Part shown: piece after piece, positions 9,310 to 19,013 of the stretch
Layout: each line of letters begins with the position of its first letter
Numbering within the stretch: the first letter of the stretch is position 1
From: Pseudomonas sp. NFR16
Lineage (GTDB): Bacteria > Pseudomonadota > Gammaproteobacteria > Pseudomonadales > Pseudomonadaceae
Direction: 5' to 3'
NCBI RefSeq assembly: GCF_900108875.1
Contig: NZ_FNYJ01000003.1
Span: 269,969-333,968 of the forward strand
DNA: 64,000 nucleotides
The notes under the pieces: generated by a model
Told to the model about the DNA's origin: nothing
What the model saw: the letters and a program-made list of their open reading frames with translations, nothing else
The model's database searches: none
Made by a program: the position numbers and the translations under genes

Positions 9310-10422
9310 ATGATTCGCGATGCCTTGTTCCTGGTCGTGTCACTCAGCCTGGTGTCAGTGCTGGCTGGATGCGGTCAGGACGTGTCAGCCCCGGCCACGG
9401 TGCGTCCGGCCATGGTAGTGCAACCGCTGCCGTCGTCCCAATCCATGGACAGTTACCCTGGTGAAGTGCGCGCCCGGTTCGAGCCTGAACTGGCTTTTCG
9501 CATTCCCGGCAAAGTCAGCAAGCGCCTGGTCGAGGAGGGCGAGCGCGTCAAGGCTGATCAGCCACTGGCCGAACTCGACGCCCAGGACGTGCGCTTGCAA
9601 CTTGATGCCATTCGCGCGCAAGTCGCAGCGGCCGAAGCCAATCTGCAAATGGTCCGGTCCGAACGTGACCGTTACAAGACGCTGATGGACCGGCAGATGG
9701 TCAGCAAGTCGCAATACGACAACGCCGAAAATCTTTATCGCGCAGGCGATGCACGTCTCAGGCAGCTCAAAGCCGAACTCAACGTCGCCGACAATCAGAC
9801 CCGCTACGCAGTGCTTCGTGCCTCACAGGACGGCGTTATCGCCAAGCGTCTGGTGGAAGTCGGTCAGGTGGTAGCCGCCGGGCAGACCGTATTCACCCTG
9901 GCCGCCAACGGTGAGCGCGAGGTGTCGATCAGTCTGCCGGAGCAGAATTACGGTCGTTTCAAGATCGGCGATCCGGTTTCGGTGGAGTTGTGGACTCAGA
10001 AGGAGCAACGCTTCGCCGGCCGCATTCGCGAGCTTTCCCCAGCCGCCGATCCCCGGTCTCGCACGTTCGCCGCGAGGATCGCCTTTGCGGGCGGAAAAGT
10101 CCCGGCTGAACTGGGGCAGAGCGCGCGGGTGTTCATTCTGTCCGAACGCAGCGTGCCCTTGTCGGTGCCGCTCTCGGCATTGACCGCAGAAAACGGCGTT
10201 ACCTACGTCTTGCGCCTGCAAAGCGATAACACCCTCAAGCGTGTGCCTGTGCAGACTGGCCCCTATGGGCAGGAGTCCGTGCCGGTGTTGAGTGGGTTGC
10301 AGGCCAGCGACTGGGTCGTGGCCGCTGGCGTGCATGTACTGCACGACGGCGAGCAAGTCCGTCCGGTCGATCGCGGCAATCGCCCGGTGAAGCTGGCCGG
10401 CAAACTGGCGGGCGAGGAGTAG
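9310..10422 (+). CDS. RND efflux pump periplasmic adaptor (membrane fusion lipoprotein)
   Basis: A 370-residue MexJ/AcrA-type adaptor linking the inner-membrane pump to an outer-membrane channel. Lipoprotein signal with LAGC lipobox (Cys at about 21). Then the lipoyl half-motif (PGKVSKRLVEEGERVKADQPLAELDAQD), an alpha-helical hairpin (about 80-150), the second lipoyl half (ASQDGVIAKRLVEVGQVVAAGQ), beta-barrel and membrane-proximal domains. ATG 9310 gives a good signal peptide. It is followed after 5 nt by the pump gene, so the two are co-transcribed. Expression is probably repressed by the divergent TetR protein. Substrate is unknown. Confidence 0.95.
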   Translation: MIRDALFLVVSLSLVSVLAGCGQDVSAPATVRPAMVVQPLPSSQSMDSYPGEVRARFEPELAFRIPGKVSKRLVEEGERVKADQPLAELDAQDVRLQLDAIRAQVAAAEANLQMVRSERDRYKTLMDRQMVSKSQYDNAENLYRAGDARLRQLKAELNVADNQTRYAVLRASQDGVIAKRLVEVGQVVAAGQTVFTLAANGEREVSISLPEQNYGRFKIGDPVSVELWTQKEQRFAGRIRELSPAADPRSRTFAARIAFAGGKVPAELGQSARVFILSERSVPLSVPLSALTAENGVTYVLRLQSDNTLKRVPVQTGPYGQESVPVLSGLQASDWVVAAGVHVLHDGEQVRPVDRGNRPVKLAGKLAGEE

Positions 10423-10427
10423 CACGG

Positions 10428-13400
10428 ATGCGTTTCAACCTTTCCGAGTGGGCGCTGCGCAATCGGCAGATGGTCCTGTATCTCATGATTCTGCTGGCGG
10501 TGGTGGGGGCGTTGTCCTACACCAAGCTGGGTCAGAGCGAAGATCCGCCTTTCACCTTCAAAGCCATGGTCATTCGTACTCTCTGGCCGGGCGCGAGCGC
10601 TGAGGAAGTGTCGCGTCAGGTCACGGATCGTATCGAAAAGAAGCTGATGGAAACCGGTGATTACGAACGCATCGTCTCGTTCTCTCGCCCTGGTGAGTCG
10701 CAGGTGACGTTCATGGCTCGCGACTCGCTGGTGTCCGCCAGGTTGCCGGAACTCTGGTATCAGATCCGAAAGAAAATCGGCGACATACGTCAGACGCTTC
10801 CTGCCGGCGTGCAGGGCCCTTTCTTCAACGACGAATTCGGCACCACCTTCGGCAACATCTACGCACTGACCGGCGACGGTTTCGACTACGCCGTGCTCAA
10901 GGATTATGCCGATCGCATCCAGATCCAGCTGCAGCGGGTCAAGGACGTGGGCAAGGTCGAATTGCTCGGCTTGCAGGACGAGAAGATCTGGATCGAGCTT
11001 TCCAACGTCAAGCTCGCGACGCTTGGCCTGCCGTTGCAGGCGGTGCAACAGGCGCTTGAAGCGCAGAACGCAGTCGTCGCCACGAGCTTCTTCGAGACGC
11101 CGGCCGAGCGGGTTCAACTGCGCGTGACCGGCCGTTTTCAGACCGTGGACGAGATTCGTGACTTCCCGATCCGAGTGGGCGATCGCACCCTGCGCATCAG
11201 CGATCTGGCCGATGTTCATCGTGGTTTCAACGATCCTCCCGCACCGCGCATGCGCTTCATGGGCGAAGACGCCATTGGCCTTGCCGTTGCCATGAAGGAT
11301 GGCGGCGACATTCTGGTGCTGGGGCGCGCACTGGAAGGCGAGTTCGCCCGATTGCAGCAGAACCTGCCCGCCGGCATGCAGCTGCGCAAGGTGTCGGACC
11401 AGCCCGCCGCCGTCAAAACCAGTGTCGGAGAGTTCGTGCAGGTGCTGGCCGAAGCGCTGGGCATCGTGCTGCTGGTGAGCTTTTTCTCCTTGGGCGTGCG
11501 CACCGGAATGGTCGTCGCGCTGGCCATCCCGGTGGTGCTGGCGATGACCTTTGCCACCATGTATTACCTGGGCATCGGCCTGCACAAGATTTCCCTCGGC
11601 GCGCTGGTGCTGGCGCTGGGGTTGCTGGTAGACGATGCGATCATCGCCGTTGAGATGATGGCGATCAAAATGGAGCAGGGCTACGACCGGATCAAGGCCG
11701 CCAGTTTCGCCTGGACCAGCACTGCGTTTCCGATGCTGACGGGCACGTTGATCACCGCAGCGGGTTTTTTGCCGATTGCCACGGCGCAGTCCAGTACCGG
11801 CGAATACACCCGCTCGATCTTTCAGGTGGTCACCATCGCGCTGCTGGCTTCCTGGGTGGCGGCGGTGGTCTTCGTCCCGTATCTGGGTGAGCGGCTGCTG
11901 CCGGATCTGGCCAGGCTGCACGCCGCCAGACATGGCACGGGACCGGGCATGCCTGATCCTTATGCGACACCGTTTTATCAGCGAGTACGCTCGCTGGTGG
12001 GCTGGTGCGTGCGGCGACGCAAGACAGTCATTGTGCTGACCATCGCGCTGTTCGCGCTGTCGATCTTCATGTTCCGTTTCGTGCCGCAGCAGTTCTTTCC
12101 TGCTTCTGGCCGACTGGAGCTGATGGTTGACCTGAAGTTGGCCGAGGGCGCGTCGCTGAGCAACACCACCGAGCAGGTGAAGCGTCTTGAGGCGATGATC
12201 AAGGCACATGCAGGCGTCGATAATTACGTGGCCTATGTCGGTACCGGCTCGCCGCGCTTCTATCTGCCGCTGGACCAGCAACTGCCTGCCGCCAGCTTCG
12301 CCCAGTTCGTTGTGCTGGCGAAAACCATCGAGGACCGCGAAGCCCTGCGCACTTGGCTGATCCAGACCCTGGACGAGCAGTTTCCGATGCTTCGGCCCCG
12401 CGTGACGCGGCTGGAAAACGGCCCTCCGGTCGGCTATCCGGTGCAGTTCCGAATCACCGGCGAGCACATCGATGAAGTGCGCGCGCTGGCCCGCAAGGTC
12501 GCCCTCAAGGTTCGGGAAAACCCTCACGTGGTCAACGTCCATCTGGACTGGGAGGAGCCGAGCAAGGTCGTCTACCTCAACGTCGATCAGGATCGTGCCA
12601 GGGCGCTTGGCGTCACCACCGCCGACCTGTCGCGCTTCCTGCAAAGTCAGCTGACGGGCTCGGCGGTCAGCCAGTATCGAGAGGACGACGAACTGATCGA
12701 GATCCTGCTGCGCGGCACCGAGCAGGAACGCCACGAACTCGGCGGTCTGTCGAGTCTTTCAGTGCCCACCGCCAACGGCAGCAGTGTCGCGCTGTCGCAG
12801 GTCGCGACACTGGAATACGGCTTCGAAGAGGGCATCATCTGGCACCGCAACCGGCTGCCGAACGTGACGATCCGGGCGGATATCTATGGCAAGGAGCAAC
12901 CTGCCACGCTGGTCAATCAGATACTGCCGACGCTTGAGGCGGTGCGCGCTCAATTGGCCGATGGCTACCTGCTGGAAGTGGGCGGCACGGTGGAGGACTC
13001 GACCCGTGGGCAGAATTCGGTGAACGCCGGTGTGCCGCTGTTCATCGTTGTGGTGCTGACCCTGCTGATGATCCAGCTGCGCAGTTTCTCACGGACGTTC
13101 ATGGTCTTTCTCACAGCGCCGCTGGGCCTGATCGGAGTGACGCTGTTCCTGCTGATCTTCCGCCAGCCCTTCGGGTTCGTCGCCATGCTGGGGACCATCG
13201 CACTGTCCGGCATGATCATGCGCAACTCGGTCATTCTGGTCGACCAGATCGAGCAGGACGTCGCGGCCGGTCTGCAGCGCTGGCAGGCAATCATCGAAGC
13301 CACCGTCCGGCGCTTCCGTCCGATCGTGCTGACGGCGCTCGCTGCGGTGCTGGCCATGATTCCGCTGTCACGCAGCGTGTTCTTCGGGCCCATGGCCGTG

Positions 13401-13508
13401 GCGATCATGGGCGGCCTGATCGTGGCGACCGCGCTGACGCTGCTGTTCCTGCCTGCGCTGTACGCTGCGTGGTTCAGGGTCAGGAGAGAGGAGGGAGAAT
13501 CATCGTGA
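10428..13508 (+). CDS. RND efflux transporter, MexK-like inner-membrane pump
   Basis: A 1026-residue proton-driven RND pump of the AcrB/HAE superfamily, close in length to MexK. Twelve membrane helices are expected: TM1 near residues 11-30, a large periplasmic loop, TM2-6 at about 335-475, TM7 near 530, a second periplasmic loop, and TM8-12 at about 865-1015. The TM4 proton-relay pair is visible in LLVDDAIIAVEMM (Asp402-Asp403). A second block, GMIMRNSVILVDQIEQD, lies in the TM10-11 region. It is preceded by its adaptor and no outer-membrane factor gene follows, so an OprM-type channel encoded elsewhere must be used. Confidence 0.96.
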   Translation: MRFNLSEWALRNRQMVLYLMILLAVVGALSYTKLGQSEDPPFTFKAMVIRTLWPGASAEEVSRQVTDRIEKKLMETGDYERIVSFSRPGESQVTFMARDSLVSARLPELWYQIRKKIGDIRQTLPAGVQGPFFNDEFGTTFGNIYALTGDGFDYAVLKDYADRIQIQLQRVKDVGKVELLGLQDEKIWIELSNVKLATLGLPLQAVQQALEAQNAVVATSFFETPAERVQLRVTGRFQTVDEIRDFPIRVGDRTLRISDLADVHRGFNDPPAPRMRFMGEDAIGLAVAMKDGGDILVLGRALEGEFARLQQNLPAGMQLRKVSDQPAAVKTSVGEFVQVLAEALGIVLLVSFFSLGVRTGMVVALAIPVVLAMTFATMYYLGIGLHKISLGALVLALGLLVDDAIIAVEMMAIKMEQGYDRIKAASFAWTSTAFPMLTGTLITAAGFLPIATAQSSTGEYTRSIFQVVTIALLASWVAAVVFVPYLGERLLPDLARLHAARHGTGPGMPDPYATPFYQRVRSLVGWCVRRRKTVIVLTIALFALSIFMFRFVPQQFFPASGRLELMVDLKLAEGASLSNTTEQVKRLEAMIKAHAGVDNYVAYVGTGSPRFYLPLDQQLPAASFAQFVVLAKTIEDREALRTWLIQTLDEQFPMLRPRVTRLENGPPVGYPVQFRITGEHIDEVRALARKVALKVRENPHVVNVHLDWEEPSKVVYLNVDQDRARALGVTTADLSRFLQSQLTGSAVSQYREDDELIEILLRGTEQERHELGGLSSLSVPTANGSSVALSQVATLEYGFEEGIIWHRNRLPNVTIRADIYGKEQPATLVNQILPTLEAVRAQLADGYLLEVGGTVEDSTRGQNSVNAGVPLFIVVVLTLLMIQLRSFSRTFMVFLTAPLGLIGVTLFLLIFRQPFGFVAMLGTIALSGMIMRNSVILVDQIEQDVAAGLQRWQAIIEATVRRFRPIVLTALAAVLAMIPLSRSVFFGPMAVAIMGGLIVATALTLLFLPALYAAWFRVRREEGESS

Positions 13509-13542
13509 GCGCGGAGAGGCTCAGGCTTCCTTCTGAGGAGTA

Positions 13543-13568
13543 AAGGCGCGCTTGCCGCCATTGCGGTG
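13543..13568 (+). repeat. Single degenerate REP remnant
   Basis: The stretch GGCGCGCTTGCCGCCATTGC resembles one arm of the local REP family (CGCGCTTGCCCGCGATTGC) with 2-3 changes and no clear partner arm. It lies between the convergent pump and DUF4197 genes. Confidence 0.4.
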
Positions 13569-13662
13569 TGCTGTGCGATGACTGGCATCGACATCACTTT
13601 CAGCGAACAAGCGCTTCTGCAGGTGGGGGCGGTCGAACGCGCCGACCGCACCTGGCCCCGCA

Positions 13663-14352
13663 TTACAAAGCGCCGAACACCTTTTTCGCCAGGCCTGTCG
13701 CTGCCGCGGCCGGATTGGCGCGAATACCTTCTTCCTGCTTGGCGATCATCTCGAACAGGCCATCCAGCGCCTTTTCGGTGACATAGCCTTCGATGTTCGA
13801 GTTCTTCGCGTCCAGCACGCCGAGGGTCGCTGCCTGACCGGCGAACGAGTTGTACTGCTGCGCCAGGCCGACCTTGTCCGTGGCCTGTTTGACGATCGGC
13901 AGGAACTTGGCGCGGATCTGCTCGCGGCTGGATTTGTTCAGGTACTGGGTGGCCGAGTCCTTGCCGCCGCTCAGAATGCCTTTGGCGTCGGACACGCTCA
14001 TCTTTTTCACGGCATCGACCAGCAGCGCCTGAGCCTGCGGCACGGCGGCCTCGGCGGCTTGGTTCATGCTGGTTTCCAGCTGGTCGACCTGCGCGCCCAT
14101 ACCGAACTGCTTCATCTTCTTGGCGACCTTGCCCAGATTGCCCGGCAGCTCGATGCGCACCTCCTTGTTGTTGCTGAAGCCGCCCGGCACGCCCAGCTGT
14201 TTCACTGCGATTTGCGCACCTTGAGTCAAGGCGTCTTTCAGGCCACCGGTTGCGTCCGATTGCGACAAATCACCCAGCGACAGCGCGAAGGCGCTGGCTG
14301 ACAGCAACAGTCCGGCGCACAGGCCAGTGAACGAGAGAGAGCGAAGCAGCAT
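13663..14352 (-). CDS. DUF4197 periplasmic protein
   Basis: A 229-residue protein with a cleavable signal peptide (MLLRSLSFTGLCAGLLLSASAFA, read as a basic start, hydrophobic core and AFA cleavage) and a mature part matching DUF4197: LKDALTQGAQIAVKQLG, later VTEKALDGLFEMIAKQE and a C-terminal VFGAL. Function is unknown. The ATG at 14352 has AAGGA at a good distance; an in-frame ATG at 14370 lies in the ribosome-site region and is rejected. A putative lipoprotein gene lies 40 nt upstream on the same strand, so they probably form an operon. Confidence 0.9.
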   Translation of the reverse strand: MLLRSLSFTGLCAGLLLSASAFALSLGDLSQSDATGGLKDALTQGAQIAVKQLGVPGGFSNNKEVRIELPGNLGKVAKKMKQFGMGAQVDQLETSMNQAAEAAVPQAQALLVDAVKKMSVSDAKGILSGGKDSATQYLNKSSREQIRAKFLPIVKQATDKVGLAQQYNSFAGQAATLGVLDAKNSNIEGYVTEKALDGLFEMIAKQEEGIRANPAAAATGLAKKVFGAL

Positions 14353-14392
14353 GGGGCGTGTCCTTTTCAAATGTTGGGTAAATCGGGATCGA

Positions 14393-14791
14393 CTAGTGCG
14401 CCGGATTCACACGAATCTTCACCGGCGGCTTTTCTTCCAGGGTCAGGTCCACAGTGTAGCGTTCGGTGCTGACCAGCAGCGGCTGACCATCGACTTCAAT
14501 GCGTGCACTGACGGCATAGGTGTGACCCGGCTGAACCAGTTTCTGATCGTAGGTCAGGTGGAAGGGCAGCGGCACCTGGCCTTTGATCGGCCCGCTCTGG
14601 CTGGCGAGCGTCTGGGCCGGTGCATCGGCGCGGGACACATCCTGCAAGGTGACTTTCAGCGTTGCGGTAGGCGGCAGCGCCATGCGTTGCAGGTAAAACA
14701 CCTCGCCGTCGACAGAGCCGGGCAGGTTGTCCGGGGCGTTGGCGCAGGCTGCCAGTACGGTAGCCATGAGGGTCAGCAGTACGTGTTTCAT
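14393..14791 (-). CDS. YbaY-family lipoprotein
   Basis: A 132-residue lipoprotein: signal MKHVLLTLMATVLAAC with lipobox LAAC, then a single YbaY/type III secretion pilotin-like (HslJ/META-neighbour) beta domain with the features ATLKVTLQDVSRADAPAQ, PLPFHLTYD and YAVSARIEVDGQ. E. coli YbaY shows the same pattern and has no well defined role. The ATG at 14791 follows AAGGAG; a longer frame opening at 14845 is rejected because it would bury the signal peptide. It lies between plsB and the DUF4197 gene on the same strand. Confidence 0.9.
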   Translation of the reverse strand: MKHVLLTLMATVLAACANAPDNLPGSVDGEVFYLQRMALPPTATLKVTLQDVSRADAPAQTLASQSGPIKGQVPLPFHLTYDQKLVQPGHTYAVSARIEVDGQPLLVSTERYTVDLTLEEKPPVKIRVNPAH

Positions 14792-14855
14792 GGGATGCAA
14801 CTCCTTATCGCGCAGCGTCGGATCGGGCCGCCGCCACGCGGGCATTGAACAGGGT

Positions 14856-17348
14856 CTAGGCGCTCGGGCCTGTTTCTACGACCTCGTCATTGCGATGCAG
14901 TGCCACTTGACGAATCGACAAACGGATTTCAGCTGGCAATACCCGTTTGGCTGCACCTTCAGCCAGTTCGCCGAGCAGTTCGTGATAGCCCAGTTTGCCG
15001 GCCTCGTCCTTGCGCAGGACGTCCTGATCCAGCAGCGTTTGAATGAAGTGGCGAAACAGGCTCTTGTCGAAGAATTCCGGGGCATTCAGGCCATGCAGGA
15101 TCGACAGGCGCTGGGCCATGATCGTGCACAGGTCTTCGAGTTCTTCGGCGGTCAGGGTGTGTTGGCCACTGTTGAGCAGCAGCGAAATCGCCATATAGAA
15201 ACGCTGCAGGGTCTGCGCGATGGCGCGCGACAGCAGGGTCAGCAGCACGAAATGGCGCGAACTCGGTGCCGGCCGCAGGTACACGTCCTTCTCGAAGCGC
15301 AGCAGCCCTTGCTCGACGAAAGCCGCCAGCCATTGGTCGATCACGGCGTCCAGATCGTCGAGCGACCAGCGAATGAACAACTCCGATTGCAGATACGGGT
15401 ACAACGCACGGGCGAAGCGCAGGATCTGCTCGCGGCTCATCCGTGACGAGCTCTGGAAGAAGCTGGCCAGCAGCGAAGGCAGCGCAAAGATGTGCAGGAC
15501 GTTATTGCGGTAGTACGTCATCAGGACCGCATTCTGCTCATCCAGATACAGAATCTTGCCCAGCGCGTCCTTTTGCTCGGACAACAGGTCCATGCCTTTG
15601 ACGTGCTCGATCAGCGCCCGACCGTCGCCCTCGGGCAAGGTGGTATGCGGCGAGTAAGGCACCTGGCGCAGCAGCGTCAGATACAGGTCCAGCACGCGGG
15701 CCAGCGCCTGATCGTCCAGCGCGTGCTTGTGGGTGGACAGCAACGCCAGTGCCACCAGATTGACCGGGTTGACCGCTGCTGCTTCATTCAGATGCTGCGC
15801 GACGCGCTCCCCGAGACGGTGGGTGGTCTCGTTCAGCCACGCGGGTTTGAACAGCGGCCCCAGATTCTGACTGCGCCAGTCCGGCTGCTCATGATCGAGA
15901 AACTCGGTCAGCCGGATCGGCTCGCCGAAGTTCACCGACACCTGGCCAAAACGCTGTTTGAGCGCACCAATGACCTTGAAGATGTCGAAAATCGACTCTT
16001 TTTTCTTCGCAGCGCCACGCAGTTCGCCGAGGTAGGTACGCCCTTCGAGCACGCGCTCGTAACCGATGTAGACCGGCACAAAGACGATTGGCATCCGCGA
16101 ATTGCGCAGAAAGCTGCGCAGCGTGATGGCCAGCATGCCGGTCTTCGGTTGCAGCATTCGCCCGGTGCGCGAGCGTCCGCCTTCGACGAAGTACTCCACC
16201 GGAAAACCCTTGGTGAACAGGGTGTGCAGGTACTCGTTGAACACCGCGGTGTACAACGGATTGCCCTTGAACGTACGACGCATGAAAAACGCGCCGCCAC
16301 GACGCAGCAGGCTGCCGATCACCGGCATGTTGAGGTTGATGCCGGCGGCGATGTGCGGGGGCGTCAGGCCGTTGCGAAACAGCAGATACGACAGCAACAG
16401 ATAGTCGATATGGCTGCGGTGACACGGTACATAAATGATCTCGTTGCCCTGGGCGACGTTCTGCACGCCCTCCAGATGACTGACCTTGATGCCGTCGTAG
16501 ATCTTGTTCCAGAACCAGCTGAGCACCACTTCCAGGAAACGGATGGCGGTGTAGGTGTAGTCCGAGGCGATTTCGTTGCCGTAGTGCAGCGCCTTTTCGC
16601 GGGCCTTGGCCTCAGGGATTTTCTCCCGCGCCGCCTCATCGAGAATGGCCTGCCTGACCAGCGGGTCCGCCACCAGCCCTTTGACCAGATTGCGCCGATG
16701 GGACAGGTCCGGGCCGATGACGGCGGTTTTCAGATTCCGGAAATGCACCCGCAGCAGACGCTGTGCCATGCGCACAGTGCGCTCGTAACCTTTGTTTTCG
16801 TCGACCAGCTCGCGCAGGTGAATGGGCGCGGAGAACTGCACGCGGGTCTTGCGCCCCAGAATCAGAATGGTGATGAACTTGCGCAGGCGCCCGGTCACCG
16901 CCCAACTGTCGGCGAACAGCAGTTTCCACGGGCTGTCTTCCTTGTCCGGAGACTGCCCCCAGAACACGCTCACCGGAATGATCTGCGCGTCTTCGGCGGC
17001 ATTCTGGCTGACCGCACCGACCAGCCGTTCAAGCGTCGGCGGTGCGCCGCGTTTGTCCTGGCGCCCGAGCCAGTCAGGCTCCGGGGTCAGGTAAAAGAAC
17101 GCCGCAGGTTCCGAGAGATTGCCCACCACCACCGACAGCACCGGCCGCGGCAGACCGGCTTTGCGGCATTCGCGATCGAGGACCGCCAGATCGCTCAGCG
17201 ACGGGCTTTGCAGCGCGTAAAACACCGGGCGGCTGCGATCCAGATTGAGGGTGAACGACGACTGATTGATTGTCTCCGACCGTACCCACAGGTACAGCAG
17301 GCGGCGCAGGGTGCCAAACACAAGGCGACGAAACGGGGAGCGGGTCAT
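14856..17348 (-). CDS. plsB: Glycerol-3-phosphate acyltransferase PlsB
   Basis: Acylates sn-glycerol-3-phosphate at position 1 from acyl-CoA or acyl-ACP, the first step of phospholipid synthesis; inner-membrane associated. At 830 aa it has full PlsB length. The acyltransferase blocks are visible in order: [12 protein letters not shown] (catalytic His and Asp), [23 protein letters not shown] and [12 protein letters not shown]. The start [12 protein letters not shown] at 17348 is chosen; an in-frame ATG-less extension to 17426 adds no family residues. The opposite strand is open for 655 codons, which is a codon-bias shadow. A gene for phosphatidate activation (cdsA) lies at 38.5 kb. Confidence 0.97.
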   Translation of the reverse strand: MTRSPFRRLVFGTLRRLLYLWVRSETINQSSFTLNLDRSRPVFYALQSPSLSDLAVLDRECRKAGLPRPVLSVVVGNLSEPAAFFYLTPEPDWLGRQDKRGAPPTLERLVGAVSQNAAEDAQIIPVSVFWGQSPDKEDSPWKLLFADSWAVTGRLRKFITILILGRKTRVQFSAPIHLRELVDENKGYERTVRMAQRLLRVHFRNLKTAVIGPDLSHRRNLVKGLVADPLVRQAILDEAAREKIPEAKAREKALHYGNEIASDYTYTAIRFLEVVLSWFWNKIYDGIKVSHLEGVQNVAQGNEIIYVPCHRSHIDYLLLSYLLFRNGLTPPHIAAGINLNMPVIGSLLRRGGAFFMRRTFKGNPLYTAVFNEYLHTLFTKGFPVEYFVEGGRSRTGRMLQPKTGMLAITLRSFLRNSRMPIVFVPVYIGYERVLEGRTYLGELRGAAKKKESIFDIFKVIGALKQRFGQVSVNFGEPIRLTEFLDHEQPDWRSQNLGPLFKPAWLNETTHRLGERVAQHLNEAAAVNPVNLVALALLSTHKHALDDQALARVLDLYLTLLRQVPYSPHTTLPEGDGRALIEHVKGMDLLSEQKDALGKILYLDEQNAVLMTYYRNNVLHIFALPSLLASFFQSSSRMSREQILRFARALYPYLQSELFIRWSLDDLDAVIDQWLAAFVEQGLLRFEKDVYLRPAPSSRHFVLLTLLSRAIAQTLQRFYMAISLLLNSGQHTLTAEELEDLCTIMAQRLSILHGLNAPEFFDKSLFRHFIQTLLDQDVLRKDEAGKLGYHELLGELAEGAAKRVLPAEIRLSIRQVALHRNDEVVETGPSA

Positions 17349-17761
17349 ACGAATTCTGCTGTAAGGGGCCGGGCCCACGAGGCGGCCAGTTTGCCGCATA
17401 TGGCGGGGATGGGCAAAGTTGGGCACAAGGTGGGATTGCAGGGCCTGCTGTGGGAATGAGCTCGCTCACCAGGACGCGGTTACATCCGCCACCAGGTCGG
17501 CGGTTGGAAAGCGACTGCATCTGCACCACATGCACCGACCCATTCCCGGCTAAAGCCGGTCCTACAGACGCTGCAGACATTTCGTGGGACCGGGTCTAGC
17601 CGGTCTCACGGACGCTACGAGCTTTCCGTAGGACCGGCTTTAGCCGGGAAAGCGTCGGGTGTTACGTCGCTGATCGAAGGGGCGTTAAAGACATTTGGCT
17701 CACTGCCACAGGTCATAGGCACCCTCATATGAAGAGGGTGCGCTGCGAGGGTTGCCAAGGT
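17349..17761. other. Intergenic region, 413 nt, with a REP cluster and no gene
   Basis: Between plsB and a small unknown gene, both on the minus strand. It holds three REP-like units (17543-17650) and otherwise low-complexity GC-rich sequence. Open frames across it are not supported by composition or recognisable protein. The plsB promoter should lie in the plsB-proximal part but no confident -35/-10 was found. Confidence 0.6.
17543..17650. repeat. REP cluster: perfect 23-bp inverted pair around a third degenerate copy
   Basis: The arm at 17543-17565 (core CGGCTAAAGCCGGTCCTAC) and the arm at 17628-17650 (core GTAGGACCGGCTTTAGCCG) are exact reverse complements over 23 nt. A third, self-complementary unit at 17584-17609 (GGGACCGG-GTCTAG-CCGGTCTC) lies between them. 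This is a different REP subfamily from the CTTGCCCGCGAT type seen elsewhere in the window. Confidence 0.85.
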
Positions 17762-18139
17762 CTACGACGTGCGCCAGGTAATCTCTTCTTCGCCGTCGAC
17801 ACTGATGCGAATCCAGCGGTCGGCGTCCTCTTCGTTTTCTTCCTCGACCCATGTTCCTGGCGCGCAGCGAACTTCGACGTTCAGCGCGGCGAAGGCGGCG
17901 CGGGCGCAGGCAATGTCGTCTTCCCACGGCGTCCTGTCGCTGTCCAGGCACAAGCTGTTCCACTTGCCCACAGCCTTGGGAATCCAGGTCACGGGAATGT
18001 CGCCCGCCTTGCACTTCCAGGTCTGGCCCTTCTGGACCCATTCGCTGCACGGGCCGATGTCAGCAGTCAGCCAGGTGGTGATGGCTTTGTGATCGACGTC
18101 GGCATCTTTCAGGTAGATTTCAATATCGGGTTGGCGCAT
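17762..18139 (-). CDS. Hypothetical small acidic protein
   Basis: A 125-residue protein that I do not recognise beyond a conserved-hypothetical impression. It starts MRQPDIEIYLKDADVDHKAI, has four cysteines (in IGPCSEW, TWKCKAG, NSLCLD and DIACARAAF, with a fifth in VRCAPG), several tryptophans, and an acidic run EEENEEDADRW near 99-109. No signal peptide or transmembrane segment is seen. The codon usage looks native. It lies downstream of the rlmA gene end on the same strand but with a 64-nt gap. Confidence 0.75.
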   Translation of the reverse strand: MRQPDIEIYLKDADVDHKAITTWLTADIGPCSEWVQKGQTWKCKAGDIPVTWIPKAVGKWNSLCLDSDRTPWEDDIACARAAFAALNVEVRCAPGTWVEEENEEDADRWIRISVDGEEEITWRTS

Positions 18140-18203
18140 GGATGCCTCGTGAGTGTTCTGGAAAATCCATTCGCGGATTCAGTCTGTGTACGTTGCAGGC
18201 GGA

Positions 18204-19013
18204 TCATTGCAGCACGAAATAATCGTAGCGCATCGACACCGTGACCTCGAAGGGCGCGGCCTGCTCGATCACGTTCGCCCGGCGTTCGGCACTCGCGCGC
18301 CAGCCATGCGGCGTCATGGCCAGCAAGTTGGCGCGAGACTGGCCGTCAGGGAGTGTCAGTGTGAAACGCAGGGTTTCGCTGTGCTGCAGGCTCATGCCGT
18401 CGGGCACCAGCGCCAGGTGTTTGTCATCGGCGTAGTCACGGACTTCGTCGTACAGGCGTTGGCGCAATTCCATCAAGTGTTCGTTGGTCGGCCCTACACG
18501 CATGAGCCCGCCGCCAGGGGAAAGCAGGCGCCTGGCTTCGGCCCAGTCCAGTGGGCTGAACACACTGGCGATGAATTGAATGCTGGCGTCCGGCAGCGGT
18601 ACGCGGGCCATACTGGCGATCAACCACGTCAGCCGGGGATCGCGCTTGCACGCTCGCTTGACTGCCTCGCGCGAAATATCCAGCGCGTAGCCATCGCCTT
18701 GCGGAAGTGCTTCGGCGATTTGCGCGGTGTAGTACCCCTCGCCACAGCCGATGTCCAGCCAATGCGCCGGGGCGCGTTCGGCAGCCAGTTCGGCAAGACG
18801 CTTTGCGACCGGCGCGTAGTGACCGGCGTTGAGGAAGTCGCGGCGCGCTTCGACCATCGCCTGGTTGTCGCCAGGGTCGCGGCTGTTCTTGTGCTGCACC
18901 GGCAGCAGGTTCAGGTAACCCTGGCGCGCGCGATCGAAGCGATGTCCCACAGGGCACACGACGCCGTTATCCGCTGAGTCCAGCGGTGCGGAGCAAATCG
19001 GACAAGTCAGCAT
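18204..19013 (-). CDS. rlmA: 23S rRNA (guanine745-N1)-methyltransferase RlmA
   Basis: SAM-dependent methylation of G745 in 23S rRNA. At 269 aa it opens with the family's zinc finger: [11 protein letters not shown] ... NGVVCPVGHRFDRARQGY (Cys4, Cys7, Cys21, His25). The SAM motif WLDIGCGEGYYTAQI follows at about 90. The ATG at 19013 overlaps the dapE stop (TGATG), so it is translationally coupled to dapE. A longer frame starting at 19298 is only dapE in another frame. I recall the order rrmA-dapE in other Pseudomonas. Confidence 0.95.
   Translation of the reverse strand: MLTCPICSAPLDSADNGVVCPVGHRFDRARQGYLNLLPVQHKNSRDPGDNQAMVEARRDFLNAGHYAPVAKRLAELAAERAPAHWLDIGCGEGYYTAQIAEALPQGDGYALDISREAVKRACKRDPRLTWLIASMARVPLPDASIQFIASVFSPLDWAEARRLLSPGGGLMRVGPTNEHLMELRQRLYDEVRDYADDKHLALVPDGMSLQHSETLRFTLTLPDGQSRANLLAMTPHGWRASAERRANVIEQAAPFEVTVSMRYDYFVLQ

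Noticed and set aside
10263..12734. 823-codon open frame on the minus strand opposite the RND pump gene
   Set aside because: It lies fully inside a convincingly coding plus-strand gene. Long antisense open frames are expected in GC-rich Pseudomonas codon usage. No recognisable protein features.
15492..17459. 655-codon plus-strand open frame opposite plsB
   Set aside because: Shadow of plsB; low-complexity Gln/Arg/His-rich translation with no domains.
17543..17650. Possible CRISPR-like repeats
   Set aside because: Units are inverted pairs with unequal spacing and no spacers, and no cas genes are in the window; REP elements explain them.
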